DNA of 64,000 nucleotides from Brevibacillus sp. (GTDB lineage Bacteria; Bacillota; Bacilli; Brevibacillales; Brevibacillaceae): assembly GCA_017656235.1 (NCBI GenBank), contig JACDOF010000008.1:1-64000 (forward strand). The letters run 5' to 3'. The translations under genes and the position numbers were made by a program. Below the pieces are notes generated by a model. The model was not told where the DNA came from, did not search any database, and saw nothing but the letters and a program-made list of their open reading frames with translations. Of the stretch, positions 25,849 to 34,406 are shown piece by piece; position 1 is the stretch's first letter; the number at the start of each line of letters is the position of its first letter.

Positions 25849-26926
25849 CTGGCTCCCCTCCTGCCCGCAGGATGACGACCTCTGAACTAAAGCCGGGTCC
25901 CAGTGCGGTCAGCAAACCGTATTCGCCCGCATTCCACGGCCGCATCAGGCTTCTCTCCAGCACGTACAGGACCGTGGCCGAGGACATGTTGCCGCACTTT
26001 GCCAGCACCTCTTCCGCCTCTCGTGTGGCATCGGCGGGGAGGTCAAGCGTTTCCCGGTAGGCGCTGATTACCTTGGCGCCTCCCGGATGGGGGATGTAAC
26101 GGCTGATCTGCGTCAAGGAGAGCTGATGGCGTGCCAAGGCCTGCTCGATCGTTTGCCGCATCCGCTGTTTTACCAGGGTGGGAATGTCGCGGGAAAAGAT
26201 GACGCGCAGCCCGTCGTCCGTCACATCCCAGCCCATTACGTCAAGCGATTCTTTCCAGGTGGTGGTGACACCGCCAATAACGGCGGGGGCATTGGCCAGA
26301 TCCGGTTGACGGCGTACATAGGCATCGCCGGCAATCAGGACGGCGGCAGCCCCGTCGGCAAACAGCGAGGTGGCGACAAAATTGCTTTTGGACACATCGC
26401 TTTTGACAAAAGTAAGACCGCACAATTCCACCGCCAGCAGAACGACTCGTGCATCAGGATGGGCTTTGGCATAGTCGCTGGCTCGAGAAATGCCCATCGC
26501 TCCAGCGGCACAGCCAAGCCCCCAGATCGGGATGCGCGTCGTATCTTCCCGCATGTCGAGCAGATTGAGAATGCGCGCGTCGATGCTGGGGGTGGAGATG
26601 CCGGTGCTGGAGACGTAAATGAGACAGTCGATGTCATGGGGGGTTAGGCCCCGTTTTTGCACGCATCGAACAACTGCCTCCGCCCCCAGCTGTGTGGCGG
26701 CTTCGATGTATTGATCGTTTTTCTCCGAGAACCGGTGTTCCTCGCGAAACCAGTCAGCGGGGACGCAAAACCGCCGCGAGCGGATTTCGGTATGATCAAA
26801 GATTTTCATCAGCCGCTCGATGTGCGGAAAACGGTCGCGAAACATCTCATAAGCCAGTTCCATCGAGTCTTTCTGGGAAATCTCATAGGGCGGTTCAGCC
26901 GTGCCGACGGATAAAATGTACGGCAT
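25832..26926 (-). CDS. bpsA: Type III polyketide synthase (alkylpyrone synthase)
   Basis: A 364-residue chalcone-synthase-fold enzyme that extends fatty acyl-CoA with malonyl-CoA and cyclises it to alkylpyrones. The catalytic triad is visible: Cys139 in WGLGCAAG, His280 in IPHPGGAK, Asn313 in GNMSSAT. It aligns along its length with Bacillus subtilis BpsA (365 aa). The start is set at ATG 26926, with GGAG about 12 bases upstream; the ATG at 26950 has no site. It is translated together with bpsB. Confidence 0.92.
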   Translation of the reverse strand: MPYILSVGTAEPPYEISQKDSMELAYEMFRDRFPHIERLMKIFDHTEIRSRRFCVPADWFREEHRFSEKNDQYIEAATQLGAEAVVRCVQKRGLTPHDIDCLIYVSSTGISTPSIDARILNLLDMREDTTRIPIWGLGCAAGAMGISRASDYAKAHPDARVVLLAVELCGLTFVKSDVSKSNFVATSLFADGAAAVLIAGDAYVRRQPDLANAPAVIGGVTTTWKESLDVMGWDVTDDGLRVIFSRDIPTLVKQRMRQTIEQALARHQLSLTQISRYIPHPGGAKVISAYRETLDLPADATREAEEVLAKCGNMSSATVLYVLERSLMRPWNAGEYGLLTALGPGFSSEVVILRAGGEPDEPAV

Positions 26927-27035
26927 GAGGACATCACTCCGCATCAGCATGGAAATCAGTTAGAGTGTGCCCTATCCGCTGCCAGATCATGCGCGTGCCG
27001 GCCTCGATGGTAAGTGAGCTGAGGGATGCGGGTAG

Positions 27036-27452
27036 TCAGAACTGACCAGGGATGGGAGGAGCGATGTATTCGATTGGTTCGTCAAAGGTGATGTAATCAA
27101 GATTGACCATAAGCAGAATATAGCGTTTGCCTGTTTCCGGATCGCTGATAATGATGTGGTCGCGTCCGGCTGTCTCGATGATTCCGCGAAATATTTGGGC
27201 GTTCCACTCCTGATTGTTCTCAAACGTCATGTAGATGGTTGCCATTTTCCCCCGGTTTAATCGCAGGATATTTTCAACGTAAGATTCTTCGATGAATTCA
27301 GGTGTACCCGGGATTTCGGCCCCACTTGGCGGCATGGGCCAAGGCTGCGTTTGCAGCGGCTGTGTCATTTGCAGGTTCATCATCATTTGGCCCATGTCAA
27401 AGCATGCATAGGGAGGCATCATGTACATGTGATAAGGGTTTCCACACTGCAC
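27036..27452 (-). CDS. gerQ: Spore coat protein GerQ
   Basis: A 138-residue spore coat protein needed for CwlJ localisation and function in germination. The N-terminal half is Met/Pro/Gln-rich (low complexity). The conserved C-terminal domain contains EESYVENILRLNRGK, IYMTFENN and the strand pair DHIIISDPETGKRYILLMVNLDYITF. The start is placed at GTG 27452, nine bases after GAGGAG; GTG 27464 is in frame but abuts that site. It lies 46 bases behind cwlJ, the standard cwlJ-gerQ order, and would be expressed in the mother cell. Confidence 0.92.
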   Translation of the reverse strand: MQCGNPYHMYMMPPYACFDMGQMMMNLQMTQPLQTQPWPMPPSGAEIPGTPEFIEESYVENILRLNRGKMATIYMTFENNQEWNAQIFRGIIETAGRDHIIISDPETGKRYILLMVNLDYITFDEPIEYIAPPIPGQF

Positions 27453-27498
27453 GGGCTTGTTCACTCCTCTTTCTTATTTTTCGTTGGCTGCTCACGCT

Positions 27499-27930
27499 TC
27501 ACAACGCACCGTAGACCTTTGGACAGTCCTGACCGCTTGGGACAAAAAAACAATGTGCTTTGTAACGTCCCGCACTGCGCTGGTTGTACCATTGGACAGG
27601 ACAGCCGCCGGTCGGTCGGAAAAACCAGAGGGCAAAACTGGCGGGATGGTACCGTTTTCCAGCGATCACTTTTTTGGCCAGCCGTTTATCCCTCTCTCTT
27701 GCCCGCTGGTAAAAATACGGTTTTCGTACTGCTTCAAACCCACCCGGTGACTGAAAGACCATGTCGCGGATGGAGCGGATATTGATAAAGTCGAGACAAT
27801 CGGAGCGCACTCGGTTTACCCCGACGTTGCCGACCATCAGCATGCCCAGTTTGCCTTCCCCCTCCGCTTCCGCCCGAATCAGCCGGGCCAACAAGCCAAT
27901 TCCTTTTCCTGTCGCCTTGATAACGGCCAA
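27499..27930 (-). CDS. cwlJ: Spore cortex-lytic hydrolase CwlJ
   Basis: A 143-residue SleB-type cell-wall hydrolase that degrades spore cortex during calcium-dipicolinate germination. It has no signal peptide, as is normal for CwlJ. Conserved segments are LLARLIRAEAEGEGKLGMLMVGNVGVNR with the catalytic Glu, YFYQRAR, SFALWFFRPTGGCPVQWYNQ, and the end AHCFFVPSGQDCPKVY. The start at TTG 27930, giving MAVIKA, matches Bacillus homologues and is 8 bases after GTGAGG. GTG 27939 is an alternative. Confidence 0.92.
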   Translation of the reverse strand: MAVIKATGKGIGLLARLIRAEAEGEGKLGMLMVGNVGVNRVRSDCLDFINIRSIRDMVFQSPGGFEAVRKPYFYQRARERDKRLAKKVIAGKRYHPASFALWFFRPTGGCPVQWYNQRSAGRYKAHCFFVPSGQDCPKVYGAL

Positions 27931-28005
27931 GCACAACACCTCACTTCTGGTATCTACACCTACAATATATGGGCACAGATGAGATAGGTGATTGCCGAGT
28001 CAAAG

Positions 28006-28036
28006 TAAAAAAGGCGTATGGCTTTATGCCATCGCC
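28006..28036 (-). terminator. Terminator overlapping the antiporter stop codon
   Basis: GGCG-ATGGC...GCCAT-CGCC (28013-28022 and 28028-28036) is followed on the minus strand by a T run (28007-28012). The hairpin includes the last codons of the antiporter gene. Confidence 0.7.
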
Positions 28037-29838
28037 CGTCGGATATCGGAGATCCGTTCTTTTTCGCCGCTGATCAACAGCGTATCGCCCAGCTTGATCT
28101 GTGTGTGACCGTGTGGAATCAACAGATCGTTGCCGCGGAAGATGCGAATGACCAGTGCGTCTCCCAGGAAGGAGAGATCGCGGATCAAGGTGTTGTGCAG
28201 GCGGTCGTTGCCCACGGTAACTTCGTACATCGAATGGTCCTTCTCCAGCATCTTCAACAAGGACGGATACTCGATCAGGACTTGCAGCAGCAGCCGGTTG
28301 GAGAGGAAAGTGGAGAAAAGCTGGACTCCTTCAGCCAACTCGTCATCCCGCTGTTCACTGTCCATCCGGCAGATGACGTTTTCGACCCCGCCCAGCTTTG
28401 CCCAGTTGGCGATACGTACGTTGAGCGGTTCATCGCTGGTAAATGCGACCACGTAGTCACTCTCCAATACATCGTGGGCAGCCAAGTGTTCCGGTTCCAG
28501 AGCAGGCAGGGTCACGGTCGGAAACGGATAGTTTCGTTCCTGCTCGGACGCGGCCGGATCAGAGGTGTAGATAGCCACTTCATAACCATCCTGGTGAAGC
28601 TGTTTGGCCAGTGCCAGATTGATCGTGTTTGCGCCAATCAGGGAGATCTTTTTGCGGGCCGTCTCTGTTTGATCCGGCACGATTCGCTGAAACAGGATCG
28701 GGGAGATGACGCAGGAAAGGACGGCGCCGACGATCAGTGCAGCCTGCAGGGTTTCGTCGATCGCGCCCAACTCCAGACCTACTGCCGTCCCGGCAATAAT
28801 CAGACTGAGTGTGGAGGGCAGCAGCAGCCCCGCACCCATCGTCTCCTTCCACCCGTACCAGCGGCGCCACAGCAAAGCGGGCAGCACCTTGGAGAGGTAG
28901 AAGCTGCCGATGATCAAGGGCAAAAGCAGCAGGACGTTGGCGTCGCCAAACAGATTTTGCAGTTCCATCGTGGCTCCGACCATGAAGAAGAAGATCGGGA
29001 TCAAAAAGCCGAAGCCAAACGAGGTCAACTGGTGAACAAACTCTTTTTTTGGCGAGAGCAGCGAGACGATCACGCCTGCCAGAAACGCCCCGAGAATACT
29101 TTCCGCCCCAACCTCTTCCGACAGAACGACGAAGAACAGGATCAGCGCGAACACACCGCGTGTGCCCAGCTGCACGCTCTCGCGGGAGATCCGTTCGATC
29201 AACCGGTTGGTCGCAAACCGAATGGTGAACCGATAGACAAAAAAGACGACCACGAACAGGATCAGCAGGAGAAATGGCTTGGTCAGATTGTTGGCTGAAA
29301 AAGCGACGTACAAGGACAGCAGGATCATCGTGGCGAAGTCGGAGATAACCGCCGTCAGCAAGATCGCCTGTCCGTACGGCGTGTTGATGATCCCTTTATC
29401 CTTCAAAGTCGGTACGACGATGCTGAGTGAGATGGTGGAGATTAACAACGTCATGAACCATGGGGCGTCAACCAACCCCAAACGCTGCATCAGCAGAGCC
29501 AAGCCGCAGGAGACCAGCAAGATCAGGACAAACGTGATCGAGGAGAGTACCAGCGGATTCGCTTGTGCAGTCGGTTTTCGCTTCACCCGAAACGACTCGA
29601 AATCAATCTCCAAGCCGCTTAAAAACATCAGATAGATCAGACCGAGCGAGGAAAGCAGGGAAAGCCACTGATCGTCGTGGATCAGGCCCAGACCGCTCTT
29701 GCCCAGCAGCAGCCCCGCGGCGATTTCCACCACGACAACCGGCAGAAACCGCCAGCGAAGCCGATGAAGGACAATCGGGATGAGAAACGACAGGGTAACG
29801 ACGATCGTCAAGGATAACACCGAATGATTTTCTTCCAT
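28024..29838 (-). CDS. CPA2 cation:proton antiporter with RCK domain (KefB-like)
   Basis: A 604-residue membrane protein. The N-terminal Na/H-exchanger domain (about 1-390, some 12 helices) includes GLIYLMFLSGLEIDF and AFLAGVIVSLL with the conserved Asp/Glu pattern. It is followed by an RCK/TrkA-N nucleotide-binding domain (from about 397; KISLIGANTINLALAKQL with an altered glycine motif) and a TrkA-C domain at the end (HNTLIRDLSFLGDALVIRI, GDTLLISGEKERI). It exchanges K or Na for protons, gated by ligand. It stands alone with its own terminator. Confidence 0.9.
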   Translation of the reverse strand: MEENHSVLSLTIVVTLSFLIPIVLHRLRWRFLPVVVVEIAAGLLLGKSGLGLIHDDQWLSLLSSLGLIYLMFLSGLEIDFESFRVKRKPTAQANPLVLSSITFVLILLVSCGLALLMQRLGLVDAPWFMTLLISTISLSIVVPTLKDKGIINTPYGQAILLTAVISDFATMILLSLYVAFSANNLTKPFLLLILFVVVFFVYRFTIRFATNRLIERISRESVQLGTRGVFALILFFVVLSEEVGAESILGAFLAGVIVSLLSPKKEFVHQLTSFGFGFLIPIFFFMVGATMELQNLFGDANVLLLLPLIIGSFYLSKVLPALLWRRWYGWKETMGAGLLLPSTLSLIIAGTAVGLELGAIDETLQAALIVGAVLSCVISPILFQRIVPDQTETARKKISLIGANTINLALAKQLHQDGYEVAIYTSDPAASEQERNYPFPTVTLPALEPEHLAAHDVLESDYVVAFTSDEPLNVRIANWAKLGGVENVICRMDSEQRDDELAEGVQLFSTFLSNRLLLQVLIEYPSLLKMLEKDHSMYEVTVGNDRLHNTLIRDLSFLGDALVIRIFRGNDLLIPHGHTQIKLGDTLLISGEKERISDIRRAMA

Positions 29839-29963
29839 TGGAACCTCCAGGTGAGACAGCCTCTGGGCATCTATTTTACCGGAGGAGAGACAAATGGAAA
29901 AGCCACAATATGCCCTTGGCCGATCGCGTGACGCAGATGGCGGAGATAACCACGTTTTCTTTA

Positions 29964-29992
29964 TTGACGTTTACGTTAACGTAAACTAAAAT
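29964..29992 (+). promoter_or_regulatory. MerR-type promoter with palindromic operator in the spacer
   Basis: TTGACG (29964-29969) and TAAAAT (29987-29992) are 17 bases apart, and a perfect 18-bp palindrome GTTTACGTTAACGTAAAC (29969-29986) fills the spacer. Operators between -35 and -10 are the MerR-family arrangement, and this palindrome resembles the LiuR/fatty-acid-degradation class. It should be bound by the MerR-type product of the first gene. Confidence 0.8.
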
Positions 29993-30029
29993 GTAAGTAT
30001 ATTCTGACGTTTTGGTGATTGGAGGTTCA

Positions 30030-30047
30030 ATGGCAGAAAGCACATGA
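30030..30047 (+). other. Five-codon leader ORF coupled to the merR start
   Basis: ATG 30030 opens MAEST and stops at TGA 30045-30047, which overlaps the regulator's ATG (ATGA). The strong GGAGG at 30021-30025 is well placed for this mini-ORF and too far for the regulator, so the regulator may be translated by re-initiation. A frameshift error or natural frame shift is the alternative. Confidence 0.5.
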
Positions 30048-30493
30048 GCAAGGGAACAGACTGGTTTTCCATCTCAGACCTGGCACAGGAACTGGACATC
30101 AGCACGCGCACCATTCGCTATTACGAAGAAGTAGGCTTGATACGTCCTGCCCGCACCAAAGGAGGGATGCGCATGTACACGCGCGGCGACCGTGCCCGAC
30201 TCCGTCTGATTCTGCGCGGCAAGCGGTTTGGATTTTCCCTGGAGCAGATCAAGGAGATGATTGACCTGTTTCAGGAAGATAGAACCGGGCGCAAACAACT
30301 GGAGCGGACGATCGCGTACGGCCGCGAAAAACTGCAGGAGATCGAGCAGCGTATGGAGGAGTTGAAGCTGCTGCGTGATGAGATCGTTGCGTACATGAAA
30401 AATTTTGAACAAAGGCTGCGAGAAGAGAGCACAGTGAAACCGGTCGAGGATCAGCCGACCACATCGGAACCGAATGGAGGGGATCAAGCGTGA
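30044..30493 (+). CDS. MerR-family regulator of the acyl-CoA operon
   Basis: A 149-residue regulator. The N-terminal winged helix (about 8-75) has FSISDLAQELDISTRTIRYYEEVGLIRPART, followed by RMYTRGDRARLRLILRGKRFGFSLEQIKEMI; the coiled-coil dimer helix runs from about 85 to 130. There are no metal-binding cysteines, so it is of the acyl-CoA/branched-chain (LiuR-like) class rather than metal-sensing. It probably binds the palindrome upstream. Its end overlaps the start of the ligase gene, making one operon. The ATG has no ribosome site of its own. Confidence 0.82.
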   Translation: MSKGTDWFSISDLAQELDISTRTIRYYEEVGLIRPARTKGGMRMYTRGDRARLRLILRGKRFGFSLEQIKEMIDLFQEDRTGRKQLERTIAYGREKLQEIEQRMEELKLLRDEIVAYMKNFEQRLREESTVKPVEDQPTTSEPNGGDQA

Positions 30494-32061
30494 ATCTGTC
30501 GGCCTTGTTGGCGGCAAATGGGCGAAAACACGGGGAAAAAGAAGCACTGGTTGCCGGGGAAAGGCGCCTTAGCTATCGCGAGTGGAACGAACAGGCCAAC
30601 TTCTGGGCGGTTCAACTGCGCAAGCTGGGCGTCGGCAGGGGAGACAAAGTGGTGCTGATGATGCCCAACTGTCTGGAATTTGCCGTCATGTTCTTTGCCA
30701 TTATGCGCAGTGGCGCCATTGTCATCCCCATTCATGCACGCTCCACGGCGGAGGATGTGCTGTACATCTGTCACCGGGTGCAGGCCCGCGGCCTTGTCGT
30801 CCATGACCAGCTTTTCCCCACTGTCGAGTCACTGCCCAAAAAGACCGGTCTGGCCGCTCTGGTGAAGACAGGCGGAAGCAGCGGAGAATGGCTGGGAATG
30901 GATGAGCGTACGCCACAACAATGTTGGGATGAAATGAAAGCGCTTTCTGTCGATCCGGACCTCCCGGAGGTGGGGGAAGACGATGAAGTGAGCATCCTGT
31001 TCACCTCGGGTACGACTGGACGGCCGAAAGGGGTGCAGTTCACCCATCGAAATCTGTTAACGGTGGCCAAAATGATGGTCATCGAAATGCAGATGAACCA
31101 CCAGAGCCGGATTTTGCAGTTAATGCCGCTCAGTCACTCCGCCCCGCTTCATCTGTTCTTTGTCAGCGGCATGATGGTGGCAGCGACCCAGGTATTGGCT
31201 CCTTCCTTTTCGCCGGAACTGCTTCTCCAGCTGACGCAAAAGGAGCGAATCACCCATTTTTTCGGGGCGCCAGTTGCCTACCTGCTGACCATGAAGCACC
31301 CCGACTTTGCCCGCTCAGATCTCACGTCCGTCCGCTGCTGGATATACGGCGGCGCTCCGCTGTCCAAAGCGATGGCCGAACTGGTCGAACAGGCTTACGG
31401 ACGTGAAAAACTGGTATGTGTTTACGGGCTGACCGAGGCGGGGCCGACCGGCACCTGCCTGCGCCATGCCGAACATCCCGAAAAGGCGGGGAGCATCGGC
31501 AGGCCAGTCCTGTTTACGGAGGTAGAAGTCGTAGACGAAGAGGGCAAACCGGTTCCCGTCGGCCAACCGGGGGAACTGCGCATCAAAAGCGAAGGGTCGA
31601 TGAAAGGGTACGTCGATGACTGGCAGGCAACGCAGGAGACCCTGCGCGACGGATGGGTCTTAAGCGGAGACATCGGTTTCGTCGATGAAGACGGATTTTT
31701 CTGGGTGATTGACCGCAAAAAAAATGTGATCATCAGCGGCGGTGTCAACGTTTACCCCAAAGAGGTGGAAATGGAGCTGGAGCGTCATCCTGCTGTGCGG
31801 GAGGCAGCTGTGGTTGGCGTCCCCCATCCGGAATGGGGAGAGACGGTCAAGGCCTACCTGGTGCTCACCGAGGAGGCCAGGCAGTCCGGCGAGACCGATT
31901 GGCTGGATGAAGTCCGCCGTTTTCTCAGCGGCAAAGTCGCTGATTACAAGCTGCCCAGGTTGGTCGAGTGTCTGGATGCCCTGCCGCGGAATGCAAGCGG
32001 AAAAGTGCTGAAACAGGCGCTTCGCCAACCGGTGGGCGAATCAGGAGGAGAAAGGAAATGA
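30490..32061 (+). CDS. Acyl-CoA synthetase (AMP-forming ligase)
   Basis: A 523-residue adenylate-forming enzyme that activates a carboxylic acid to acyl-CoA. The motifs are ILFTSGTTGRPKGVQFTHRN (P-loop, about residue 175), YGLTEAGPT (A5), DGWVLSGDIGFVDEDGFFWVIDRKKN (A7/A8), and a C-terminal RNASGKVLKQALR with the catalytic Lys. The start GTG 30490 overlaps the regulator stop and follows GGAGGGG. It supplies the acyl-CoA for the dehydrogenase encoded next. The chain length of the substrate is not clear. Confidence 0.88.
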   Translation: MNLSALLAANGRKHGEKEALVAGERRLSYREWNEQANFWAVQLRKLGVGRGDKVVLMMPNCLEFAVMFFAIMRSGAIVIPIHARSTAEDVLYICHRVQARGLVVHDQLFPTVESLPKKTGLAALVKTGGSSGEWLGMDERTPQQCWDEMKALSVDPDLPEVGEDDEVSILFTSGTTGRPKGVQFTHRNLLTVAKMMVIEMQMNHQSRILQLMPLSHSAPLHLFFVSGMMVAATQVLAPSFSPELLLQLTQKERITHFFGAPVAYLLTMKHPDFARSDLTSVRCWIYGGAPLSKAMAELVEQAYGREKLVCVYGLTEAGPTGTCLRHAEHPEKAGSIGRPVLFTEVEVVDEEGKPVPVGQPGELRIKSEGSMKGYVDDWQATQETLRDGWVLSGDIGFVDEDGFFWVIDRKKNVIISGGVNVYPKEVEMELERHPAVREAAVVGVPHPEWGETVKAYLVLTEEARQSGETDWLDEVRRFLSGKVADYKLPRLVECLDALPRNASGKVLKQALRQPVGESGGERK

Positions 32062-33884
32062 CGAACGTGCAAGCGCTGATTGACAGCGGAAACTATTCCA
32101 ATAACATTCCGCGGCCGCGTCGGCGGCAGGAAGAGAACTTTTACACGGCCGACCCCAACCTCGACTACCTGATGCGCCGCTACTTGCCCGGGCATATGCA
32201 GGACTGGGCGAGGAAACGGCTGACCTGGTTTGGCGGACATGTGGCCGGCCCCATTGATGAGCGGGCAGCCTACACAGACGGCGAAGGAAAGCCCCGCCTG
32301 AAAAAGTACAACCGGCTGGGGGAAGACATCTCCGAGATCGTTACCAACGAAGGGTACCGGCAAACCGTGGCCGAGGTGTACGGAAGCGGGATCGTCAGCT
32401 ATCTCTACCGCCCGGTGCCGGAATTGGGTCAAACGGTTCCTTATTTGTATTCCTACCTGATGGGCTATCTGCTCAGCCAGTCCGAGCCCGGCTTATACTG
32501 TCCCGTCACGTTGACCATGGCTGCTGCCTACCTGGTGGATCGCTACGGCAGCGAGGAGCAAAAGCAACGGTACCTGAGCGGTCTTACCTCCCGGGATTAC
32601 GCGACGTTGTACGAGGGGGCCACTTGGCTGACGGAGCGTCAGGGCGGTTCCGACGTCGGGGCCAATCTGACCGTGGCGGAGCCAATAGCAGGTCGGCCGG
32701 GCGTTTACCGGTTGACCGGAGAAAAGTTCTTCGCCAGCAATGCCGGGGCGATGGTGGCGACCGTGATGGCGCGCATTGACGCAAACAAGCCGGGAACAAA
32801 AGGGCTGGGATTGTTTCTCGTTCCCTGGGTGACGCCGGATGGGCGGCGCAACCGGATTACGGTCAGGAGGCTGAAGGAAAAACTGGGGGTCAACGCAGTG
32901 CCATCGGCAGAAGTGCTGCTGGAAGGAGCCGAAGGATATCTGATCGGGCAGCCGGAGATGGGCTTCAAATACATGGCGGAGGCGCTGAACATCTCCCGCA
33001 TCTGCAACGCCGTCGCTTCCTTGGGAATCATGCGGCGCGCCTTTTATGAAGCAAGGTACTACGCGGCAGAACGCCGCGCCTTTGGAGCATCCATCAATAC
33101 GTATCCGATGGTCCGGGAAATGCTGGTATCGCTTCTGGTTGACCTGGAGGTCAGTACCGGAGCGGTATTCGAGATGATTCACTATTTTGATCAGGCTTAC
33201 ACGTATGGGAACGCGGATCAGTCCGTGCGCGTAATGGCCCGGTTGTTGATTCCGCTGCTCAAGTACCGTACCGGTGAGGAAGCGGTTGCGGCGGCACACA
33301 CCGCAATCGAAATCCACGGGGGCAACGGCTATATTGAGGAGTATGTCACGCCGCGCCTGCTGCGGGATGCCCAGGTCACCACCGTTTGGGAAGGGACATC
33401 CAACATTTTGGCCCTTGACCTGCTGCGCGTCATGCAAAAAGAGCGGGCCCATGTGCAGTTTTGCCATGCCATGCGGGAGCGGGCGGAGAAGATGACGCAT
33501 GCCTTGTCCCAACCATTTGCCCGGCGGATTGTTCAACAAATCGGGCTCCTGGAGCAAAATCTGGACTACCTGCTCAAGCAGCCCCACGATTACATCACGT
33601 ACAAACTAAAAGCGATTGCCAATCACATGACCGACCTGTTCTGTCTAAGCTGCATCGTGCTGGAAGCGCAGCAGCAGTTGGAAGAAACGGGCAACGCTCG
33701 CAAGTACCTTTTGGCGCACCTTTATTGGAACAAACACTTTGCCGTCAGCGCTGACCGCGGGGTCAAGGATGACCCGATGCTGGACGTTCGCTTCTTTGGG
33801 CCGCTTGTGGACCATCAATCAGTCAGCGAGACCGAATATCAGGCTGCGTCAGGATTTGCGGCGCTTCAACAGGAGCCATCCTAA
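32058..33884 (+). CDS. Acyl-CoA dehydrogenase, AidB-like
   Basis: A 608-residue FAD enzyme, larger than a standard acyl-CoA dehydrogenase. The N-terminal helical extension (1-100), the middle domain with GATWLTERQGGSDVGAN and TGEKFFASNAG, and the C-terminal helical FAD domain with AERRAFGASINTYPMVREML, AIEIHGGNGYIEEY and TTVWEGTSNILALDLLR all match the AidB/ACAD11-like branch. The ATG overlaps the ligase stop by 4 bases, with GGAGGAGAAAGG upstream. The last 36 bases overlap the end of the opposite-strand DedA gene. Confidence 0.88.
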   Translation: MTNVQALIDSGNYSNNIPRPRRRQEENFYTADPNLDYLMRRYLPGHMQDWARKRLTWFGGHVAGPIDERAAYTDGEGKPRLKKYNRLGEDISEIVTNEGYRQTVAEVYGSGIVSYLYRPVPELGQTVPYLYSYLMGYLLSQSEPGLYCPVTLTMAAAYLVDRYGSEEQKQRYLSGLTSRDYATLYEGATWLTERQGGSDVGANLTVAEPIAGRPGVYRLTGEKFFASNAGAMVATVMARIDANKPGTKGLGLFLVPWVTPDGRRNRITVRRLKEKLGVNAVPSAEVLLEGAEGYLIGQPEMGFKYMAEALNISRICNAVASLGIMRRAFYEARYYAAERRAFGASINTYPMVREMLVSLLVDLEVSTGAVFEMIHYFDQAYTYGNADQSVRVMARLLIPLLKYRTGEEAVAAAHTAIEIHGGNGYIEEYVTPRLLRDAQVTTVWEGTSNILALDLLRVMQKERAHVQFCHAMRERAEKMTHALSQPFARRIVQQIGLLEQNLDYLLKQPHDYITYKLKAIANHMTDLFCLSCIVLEAQQQLEETGNARKYLLAHLYWNKHFAVSADRGVKDDPMLDVRFFGPLVDHQSVSETEYQAASGFAALQQEPS

Positions 33885-34406
33885 CGTAAGAACGGCGGCC
33901 AACGCCAACAAGGTGACTTCCAGATACTGATCAAGCAGCTCTTTGGCGTGTTTGCCGTAGAGGAAAAACAGGACGCCGATCAGGTAAAACTTGATGCCGC
34001 GGCCAAAGATGGAGTAAATCAGAAGCTTCAGCAGGGAAAAGCCGAATACCCCGGAGAGTATGGTGAATACTTTGTACGGGATCGGCGTAAACGAGCCGAT
34101 GAGGACGGCGGCATCGCCGTCCTTGGTAAACTTTTCTGTCGCGGCTTCCGACCAGCGCGCCGGCACCACCTTGTGCATCAGCGGCTTCCCCAGGATTTTC
34201 CCCAGCAGGTAGCCCATCGGAGCACCCAGCACCGAGCCAAGAAAGGCCACTGTTGCATAGTACAAGGCGTCGGCGGGTGAAAGCAGGCTCATCGCAATCT
34301 GCAAAAAGAACGGCGGTACCGGCAGAATAAACGAATCGAGAAAAGCGAGGGCAAACAGTCCCAATTGCCCGTACTGCATGAACATTTCGGTAATCGTTTC
34401 AAACAT
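33849..34406 (-). CDS. DedA/YqaA-type VTT-domain membrane protein
   Basis: A 185-residue membrane protein of the SNARE-associated (VTT/DedA) family. LFALAFLDSFILPVPPFFLQIAMSLL forms the re-entrant region, then FLGSVLGAPMGYLLGKILGK and the conserved FTPIPYKVFTILSGVFG motif. DedA-type proteins support lipid flipping and membrane potential homeostasis. ATG 34406 follows AAAGGAGAG; the ATG further upstream has no site. Its 3' end overlaps the convergent acyl-CoA dehydrogenase gene. Confidence 0.85.
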   Translation of the reverse strand: MFETITEMFMQYGQLGLFALAFLDSFILPVPPFFLQIAMSLLSPADALYYATVAFLGSVLGAPMGYLLGKILGKPLMHKVVPARWSEAATEKFTKDGDAAVLIGSFTPIPYKVFTILSGVFGFSLLKLLIYSIFGRGIKFYLIGVLFFLYGKHAKELLDQYLEVTLLALAAVLTLGWLLLKRRKS

